Below the pieces are notes generated by a model, which worked only from the letters and a program-made list of their open reading frames with translations, was not told where the DNA came from and made no database searches. A DNA stretch of 10,893 nucleotides from assembly GCA_023388205.1 (NCBI GenBank), contig JAEWGS010000045.1, positions 1-10,893 on the forward strand. The letters are read 5' to 3'. The stretch is from Bacillota bacterium (GTDB taxonomy: Bacteria > Bacillota > Clostridia > Saccharofermentanales > Fastidiosipilaceae). Below are positions 7,314-10,893 of this stretch, piece by piece. The position numbers were made by a program, and so were the translations under genes. The stretch's first letter is position 1; each line of letters opens with the position of its first letter.

Positions 7314-7734
7314 CAACGGCCTCGATCACTGAATCTTCTTGCCCCGCGCTGTCGCGTTTGGCCTTCGCCGCCTCACGCTTGGCATCGTCCGCCTTGATCT
7401 GCGCCAGCTTCGCCTCAATGTTCATCGCATAAGCGTAGGAGCTATCTTCTTTGATAATGAGTTCAGGGACTTTCATCATCCGCACGGATTGAGCGATTCT
7501 CGAGCGCAAAAAGCCCTTCGCACGGTCCAAAGCCAAAAGCGCCTTCTCTTGCTGCCACTTCGACCCCGGAATAGAAAAATACACCGTCGCAAAAGATAAA
7601 TCACGGCTGAGCTCCACATCCGTCACTGCCGTCATCGGGGGCACGTCTTGACTTTCTATTTCTGTTTGCACAACTACCGCCAGCAAGCGCTTAATCTCCG
7701 CGCTCAAGCGTTCAATTCGATGATTCCCTTTCAT
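7285..7734 (-). CDS. rbfA: RbfA, 30S ribosome-binding factor A
   Basis: 149-aa KH-like protein that binds immature 30S subunits near helices 1 and 44/45 and assists 17S to 16S rRNA maturation. Typical elements are HRIERLSAEIKRLLAVVV at the N-terminus, the strand with TAVTDVELSRDLSFATVYFS, the helix AKGFLRSRIAQSVRMMKVPEL, and a last helix after EDSSYAYAMNIEAKL. The core ends near residue 115. The final 35 or so residues form a charged tail (AKREAAKAKRD followed by acidic residues) whose last codons overlap the nrnA start. The ATG at 7734 has AAGGGGAG at 7745-7738, only 3 nt from the start codon at its nearest end, but acceptable if the AAGGGG part pairs. A stem-loop ends 8 nt upstream of this site. 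It is the first gene after the only sizeable gap in the operon and follows infB as in most bacteria. Confidence 0.95.
   Translation of the reverse strand: MKGNHRIERLSAEIKRLLAVVVQTEIESQDVPPMTAVTDVELSRDLSFATVYFSIPGSKWQQEKALLALDRAKGFLRSRIAQSVRMMKVPELIIKEDSSYAYAMNIEAKLAQIKADDAKREAAKAKRDSAGQEDSVIEAVDETKSRDEA
7320..7323 (-). promoter_or_regulatory. Ribosome-binding site for the nrnA-like gene
   Basis: GAGG at 7323-7320 lies 6 nt before the ATG at 7313-7311 and inside the rbfA coding tail. It supports the ATG at 7313 over the ATG at 7295, which has only AAGAG directly against it. Confidence 0.6.
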
Positions 7735-7752
7735 ATACTCCCCTTAATAGAC

Positions 7753-7789
7753 AGAAGGCTCCTGTCGAAATCTGCGACAAAAGCCTCCT
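7753..7789 (-). promoter_or_regulatory. Stem-loop in the infB-rbfA gap holding a Shine-Dalgarno-like sequence
   Basis: In the minus-strand transcript, 7789-7775 (AGGAGGCTTTTGTCG) pairs with 7767-7753 (CGACAGGAGCCTTCT) over 15 consecutive pairs, three of them G-U, around a 7-nt loop (CAGATTT). The 5' arm contains most of AAAGGAGG (7791-7784), a perfect Shine-Dalgarno sequence with no well-placed ATG after it. The hairpin ends 8 nt before the rbfA ribosome-binding site. No U-run follows on the minus strand, so it does not look like an intrinsic terminator. It could be an RNA-processing site, a stabiliser of a 3' or 5' end, or a translation control element; the sequence alone does not decide. 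Confidence 0.6.
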
Positions 7790-7807
7790 TTCATCTTTCA
7801 TCATCTT

Positions 7808-7845
7808 TGACGTCATAACCTTTGACGTCATCATCCTTGACGTTT
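7808..7845. repeat. Three 15-bp-spaced tandem repeats centred on TGACGTCA, just after the infB stop
   Basis: TGACGTCA occurs at 7808-7815 and 7823-7830, and a degenerate copy (TGACGTTT) at 7838-7845, spaced exactly 15 bp apart. The longer shared unit is about TTTGACGTCATNANC. The third copy ends 3 bp from the infB stop codon at 7849. A 10-bp repeat (TCATCTTTCA/TCATCTTTGA, 7791-7810) adjoins it. The 8-bp core is palindromic, so it could be a protein site, but it lies between genes of one operon. On the minus strand the 15-nt unit also reads as the acidic pentapeptide (N/D)VK(D/G)(D/Y) in the frame +1 to infB. Confidence 0.75.
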
Positions 7846-7848
7846 GTC

Positions 7849-10800
7849 TCAGTCGCGTGGCACTTCAACCATATGATAAGCCTCGATCACATCGCCAACT
7901 TTGATGTCGTTATAGTTCTCCAAAGACAAGCCGCACTCAAAGCCCTCACGGACCTCTTTGACGTCATCTTTGAAGCGTCTGAGCGAAGCCAGCTTACCCT
8001 CGGTGATGACCACACCATCACGGAGCAAACGCACATCGGAGTGGCGCAAAATATGACCATCTGTGACGTAAGCTCCACCGATTGTACCGACCGAAGAAAC
8101 ACGGAAGATCTCGCGGATCTCCACATGACCCAGCACCTCTTCGACAAACTCAGGAGCCAGCATGCCCTTCATAGCCGCTTCAATATCTTCAATCGCATTA
8201 TAGATGACACGGTAAAGACGCACATCCACGCCGCTTTCTTTGGCGAGCTGTCCCGCATTGCCCGTCGTTCTGACATTAAAGCCGATCACAATCGCGTTAG
8301 ACACTTCCGCCAGACGAATATCGCTTTCAGAAATACCGCCCGCGGCGCCATGGATGATATTGATCTTGACCTCGTCGTTGCTCAGTTTCTCCAAACTTTG
8401 CTTCATGGCTTCGACCGAACCGACGACATCGGCTTTGACCAAAATATTCAGATCCTGAGTCCCTTGAGCCATCTTCTCGTAAAGTACATCGAGGGACATG
8501 CGATTGCCCTTACCCAGGGTGTTCGCGCGCTCTTGCTCTCTTCTTTGATCCGCGACTTGGCGCGCCTTACGCTCATCATCGACCTGCCAGAAGACTTCGC
8601 CTGCCACCGGCACAGAGGGCAAACCCAAAATCTCGACGGGAACAGAGGGACCGGCCTCTTCGACTTCCTCTCCATTTTCGTTCATCATCACGCGGATATT
8701 GCCAACGATCGAGCCCGTCAAAATGGTGTCGCCCTTGCGCAGCGTACCACGCTGAACCAAAAGCGAGGCCAAAGCACCGCGCTGTGGGTCGAGTTTCGCT
8801 TCCAAAATGAAGCCTTTGGCTTGACGCGTCGGATCCGCCTTGAGTTCCATCATATCTGCGGTGAGCAAGACCATCTCTAGAAGCGAATCGATGCCTTCAC
8901 CCGTTTTTGCTGAAATCGGCACCATGATGGTCGAACCGCCCCAAGCTTCAGGCATGAGCTCATATTTCGCCAATTCTTGATAGACGCGATCGATGTTCGC
9001 CCCTTCTTTATCAATCTTATTGATTGCGACGATAATCTCTGTTCCGGCCTGTCTGGCATGGTTGATCGCTTCAACGGTCTGCGGCATCACGCCGTCGTCA
9101 GCTGCGACAACGAGGATCGCAATATCGGTCGCCTGAGCACCACGCGCACGCATCGCTGTAAAAGCCTCGTGACCCGGCGTATCCAAGAAGGTGATGTCTC
9201 TGTCATTCAATGTGACCCGATAGGCACCGATCGCCTGCGTAATACCACCGGCCTCACCCGCAGTCACACGCGTTTTGCGGATGTAATCGAGCAACGAGGT
9301 CTTACCGTGGTCAACGTGACCCATCACCACCACAACGGGCGCTCTCGGCTGGAGTTGCTCCTCAATATCCTCTGAGTCGTCGAAGATTTGTTCTTCGGCG
9401 GTCACTTCGATTAAGGGCTCCGCTTCAATGTCAAATTCACCGGCGAGCAGCGCAGCTGTATCGTAATCGATATCTTGGTTCACCGTCGCCATCATGCCTA
9501 AGCCCATCAACTTCATAATGACTTCGGCGGAAGTTTTTTTGATGGCCTCAGCAAATTCCTTGACCGTCAGCTGGGCGGGAAGCATCACGTGCTTCACCTG
9601 GGCAGCTTCATGGACCGCCTTGTTATTGACGCCTTTAATCTTGCGGCGTCCGCGACGGTTCATCATATCGTCGTCAAAGTTTTGCGACATCAAAGCATTC
9701 TTATTCGGACGCGCCTCACGCTGCATGCGACCCTTGCCCGAATTTTGGCTCTTCTCACGCTCATTGTTGCGGCGATTCTTATCGTATTGAGAGCGCGTTG
9801 CAAAGCTACGGTTTTGCTCCTTGCCTTGAGGCATGAAGGCATCCGTATTTTCGCTCTTGCGCTTACGCTGTCCCTGTCCAAAGTTCTTGGGCTGCTCTTC
9901 GTCCTTATCAAAGCCACCTTGTCCGTAAGCAGGACGCTGCGTCCGTCGACTTGCACCAGCGCCAGCTGCACGCCCCTGGTCCTTGCCCGCACGAGCACCG
10001 CCAGACTGCGTCTTGGGACGGCCCTGTAAGTTCGCAAGATCCACCTTGCCGAGTTTTTTGGGGCGGAAGCTCGGCGTCTCAATCGTCGGTCCTTCTGTGC
10101 TTCTGGGCGCAACTTCAAGACGGCCTTTGTTTAATTCATTTGTAGAAGCGACAGCTGGACGCTTCTCCTCTGTATGAGCGGAGCTTTCCGAGTGCTGTTC
10201 TTCATTTTTTCCATGGTCGACGCGCTCGCGATGGCGATTCTCCAAAGCCTTCGTCGCCTCAATCGCAGCCTTAGACGGGGCGCGACGCTTGCCTTGATGA
10301 CTTTCATCCTGTTGCGCAGACTGTGCCGCTGCGCTCGTCTCGGTATCGTTTTTCGAGCGCTGCAAATCTTTGATGTTGCCAATTTTTTTCGGTCCCTGAA
10401 TATGGGCTTTGAGACGTTCTTCCTGGGCGCGGCGCTCCTCTTCGCGCTTTTGCTCCACGGCCTCACGTTTGCGCTTGATTTCTTCTTCAAGGGCGATGCG
10501 CGCCTGTTCACTCTCGCGCTGTTCTTCTTCGCGACGACGTTTCAGAGCGTCTCTTTGCTCTTGAATTTTGCGGCGCGAAGCTTCTAAATCTGCCCGCTGC
10601 TGGCGCAGTTTTTCTTCGCGAACCTGGGAGCCGGATTTAATCTTATGCACGGTCGCAGTGCCCATCTGAGCGCGCAGACGTTCTTCCGTCTCCTGATCCA
10701 AATTGAATTCCTTGGATTTAGAAACGCGTTTCGCTTTGCCCGTCTTCTCCGAGGACTTTTTATCTTCCTTTTTATCTTCATCAGAAACTTTGGCTTCATC

Positions 10801-10893
10801 GGAAACTTTGGTTTCATCGGAAGATTTGACTTCATTGGAAGCGCCTTGATGAGATGCGCTTTTTTTCTCTACGGCTGCAGCAGACTCCAGCTT
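7849..10893 (-). CDS. infB: InfB, translation initiation factor IF-2 (N-terminus beyond the window)
   Basis: GTPase that recruits fMet-tRNA to the 30S subunit and promotes 70S joining. 1014 residues are visible. The frame is open to the right edge, so the real start is outside; the TTG at 10701 is inside the gene. Counting that TTG as residue 1: a long charged helix rich in Glu, Arg and Gln at about 25-105; a low-complexity Gly/Arg/Asn/Gln linker at about 205-365; the IF2N-type module MLPAQLTVKEFAEAI onward at 373-425; then the GTPase domain with G1 GHVDHGKT (461-468), GGITQ, DTPGH (bases 9184-9170), NKID (9021-9010) and SAK. Domains II and III follow, then the fMet-tRNA-binding C-terminus with HVEIREIFRVSSVGTIGGAY and a canonical end, NDIKVGDVIEAYHMVEV. 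Upstream of 10701 the frame reads KRVSKSKEFN, preceded by acidic repeats. nusA-side genes are expected upstream. No defect seen. Confidence 0.97.
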   Translation of the reverse strand, partial: KLESAAAVEKKSASHQGASNEVKSSDETKVSDEAKVSDEDKKEDKKSSEKTGKAKRVSKSKEFNLDQETEERLRAQMGTATVHKIKSGSQVREEKLRQQRADLEASRRKIQEQRDALKRRREEEQRESEQARIALEEEIKRKREAVEQKREEERRAQEERLKAHIQGPKKIGNIKDLQRSKNDTETSAAAQSAQQDESHQGKRRAPSKAAIEATKALENRHRERVDHGKNEEQHSESSAHTEEKRPAVASTNELNKGRLEVAPRSTEGPTIETPSFRPKKLGKVDLANLQGRPKTQSGGARAGKDQGRAAGAGASRRTQRPAYGQGGFDKDEEQPKNFGQGQRKRKSENTDAFMPQGKEQNRSFATRSQYDKNRRNNEREKSQNSGKGRMQREARPNKNALMSQNFDDDMMNRRGRRKIKGVNNKAVHEAAQVKHVMLPAQLTVKEFAEAIKKTSAEVIMKLMGLGMMATVNQDIDYDTAALLAGEFDIEAEPLIEVTAEEQIFDDSEDIEEQLQPRAPVVVVMGHVDHGKTSLLDYIRKTRVTAGEAGGITQAIGAYRVTLNDRDITFLDTPGHEAFTAMRARGAQATDIAILVVAADDGVMPQTVEAINHARQAGTEIIVAINKIDKEGANIDRVYQELAKYELMPEAWGGSTIMVPISAKTGEGIDSLLEMVLLTADMMELKADPTRQAKGFILEAKLDPQRGALASLLVQRGTLRKGDTILTGSIVGNIRVMMNENGEEVEEAGPSVPVEILGLPSVPVAGEVFWQVDDERKARQVADQRREQERANTLGKGNRMSLDVLYEKMAQGTQDLNILVKADVVGSVEAMKQSLEKLSNDEVKINIIHGAAGGISESDIRLAEVSNAIVIGFNVRTTGNAGQLAKESGVDVRLYRVIYNAIEDIEAAMKGMLAPEFVEEVLGHVEIREIFRVSSVGTIGGAYVTDGHILRHSDVRLLRDGVVITEGKLASLRRFKDDVKEVREGFECGLSLENYNDIKVGDVIEAYHMVEVPRD
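10765..10836 (-). repeat. infB: In-frame 18-bp degenerate repeats in the infB N-terminal region
   Basis: Within infB, consecutive 18-nt units encode NEVKSS, DETKVS, DEAKVS and DEDKKE. The middle two differ at only two bases (ACC/GCC and TCC/TCT). They lie in the variable acidic/lysine-rich N-terminal region of IF-2, where length variation is common. They keep the reading frame, which fits repeat expansion by slippage without damage to the protein. Confidence 0.75.

Noticed and set aside
7753..7789. Intrinsic terminator between infB and rbfA
   Set aside because: The stem is long, but on the minus strand it is followed by TGTCTATTAAGG rather than a U-run, and the downstream genes belong to the same conserved operon.
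7822..8880. Plus-strand open frame of 352 codons opposite infB
   Set aside because: It lies wholly antisense to the conserved C-terminal half of IF-2, shows no recognisable domain and is rich in His, Asp, Arg and Leu as expected from the complement of infB codons.
9589..10029. Plus-strand frame of 146 codons, hydrophobic in appearance
   Set aside because: It is the shadow of the Arg/Gly/Asn-rich IF-2 linker: the complement of Arg, Lys and Gln codons gives Leu and Ala runs that mimic membrane segments.
10699..10701. TTG at 10701 as the start of infB
   Set aside because: The same frame is open to the right edge and upstream codons read like an IF-2 N-terminal region (KRVSKSKEF), so this is an internal Leu codon.

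Overview
The window is one uninterrupted minus-strand operon of eight protein-coding genes, read from right (upstream) to left (downstream). Both ends are cut by the window edge: the upstream end lies inside infB and the downstream end inside rsmH. No RNA gene, insertion sequence, CRISPR array, phage gene or convincing promoter was found. The order infB-rbfA-nrnA(DHH)-truB-ribF is the classic bacterial translation/RNA-processing block. It is followed here by a pair of YmfF/YmfH-type M16 peptidases, lgt and rsmH. That peptidase pair and a nrnA-type DHH gene in this position point to Bacillota, probably a Clostridia-like lineage of roughly even base composition. This is an inference from gene content; I cannot name a genus.

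Layout on the minus strand, in transcription order: infB (from beyond 10893 to 7849, partial); a 114-bp gap (7848-7735) holding 15-bp tandem repeats and a 15-bp stem-loop; rbfA (7734-7285); nrnA-like phosphoesterase (7313-6261); truB (6261-5098); a ribF gene fused to a non-catalytic M16 peptidase (5123-2838); the catalytic M16 partner (2851-1409); lgt (1412-384); and rsmH (391 to beyond 1, partial). From rbfA onward every gene overlaps the next by 1 to 29 bp, and most starts have a clear Shine-Dalgarno sequence. Translation is therefore probably coupled along the whole chain. The only real gap is between infB and rbfA.

Functionally, IF-2, RbfA, TruB and RsmH serve translation initiation, 30S maturation, tRNA pseudouridylation and 16S rRNA methylation. 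The DHH protein degrades very short RNAs or dephosphorylates pAp. RibF makes FMN and FAD. The M16 pair would form a two-subunit zinc peptidase, with one active and one inactive half. Lgt lipidates prolipoproteins at the membrane.

The most notable observations are the single reading frame joining RibF to the inactive M16 subunit; a TruB that has Phe in place of the conserved active-site-loop His and carries an insertion of about 53 residues; and the structured infB-rbfA gap. That gap has a pentapeptide-like 15-bp repeat in the +1 frame just past the infB stop, and a hairpin that sequesters a perfect Shine-Dalgarno sequence. I did not find a wholly new defence or mobile system here: this is a core housekeeping region with a few unusual details.
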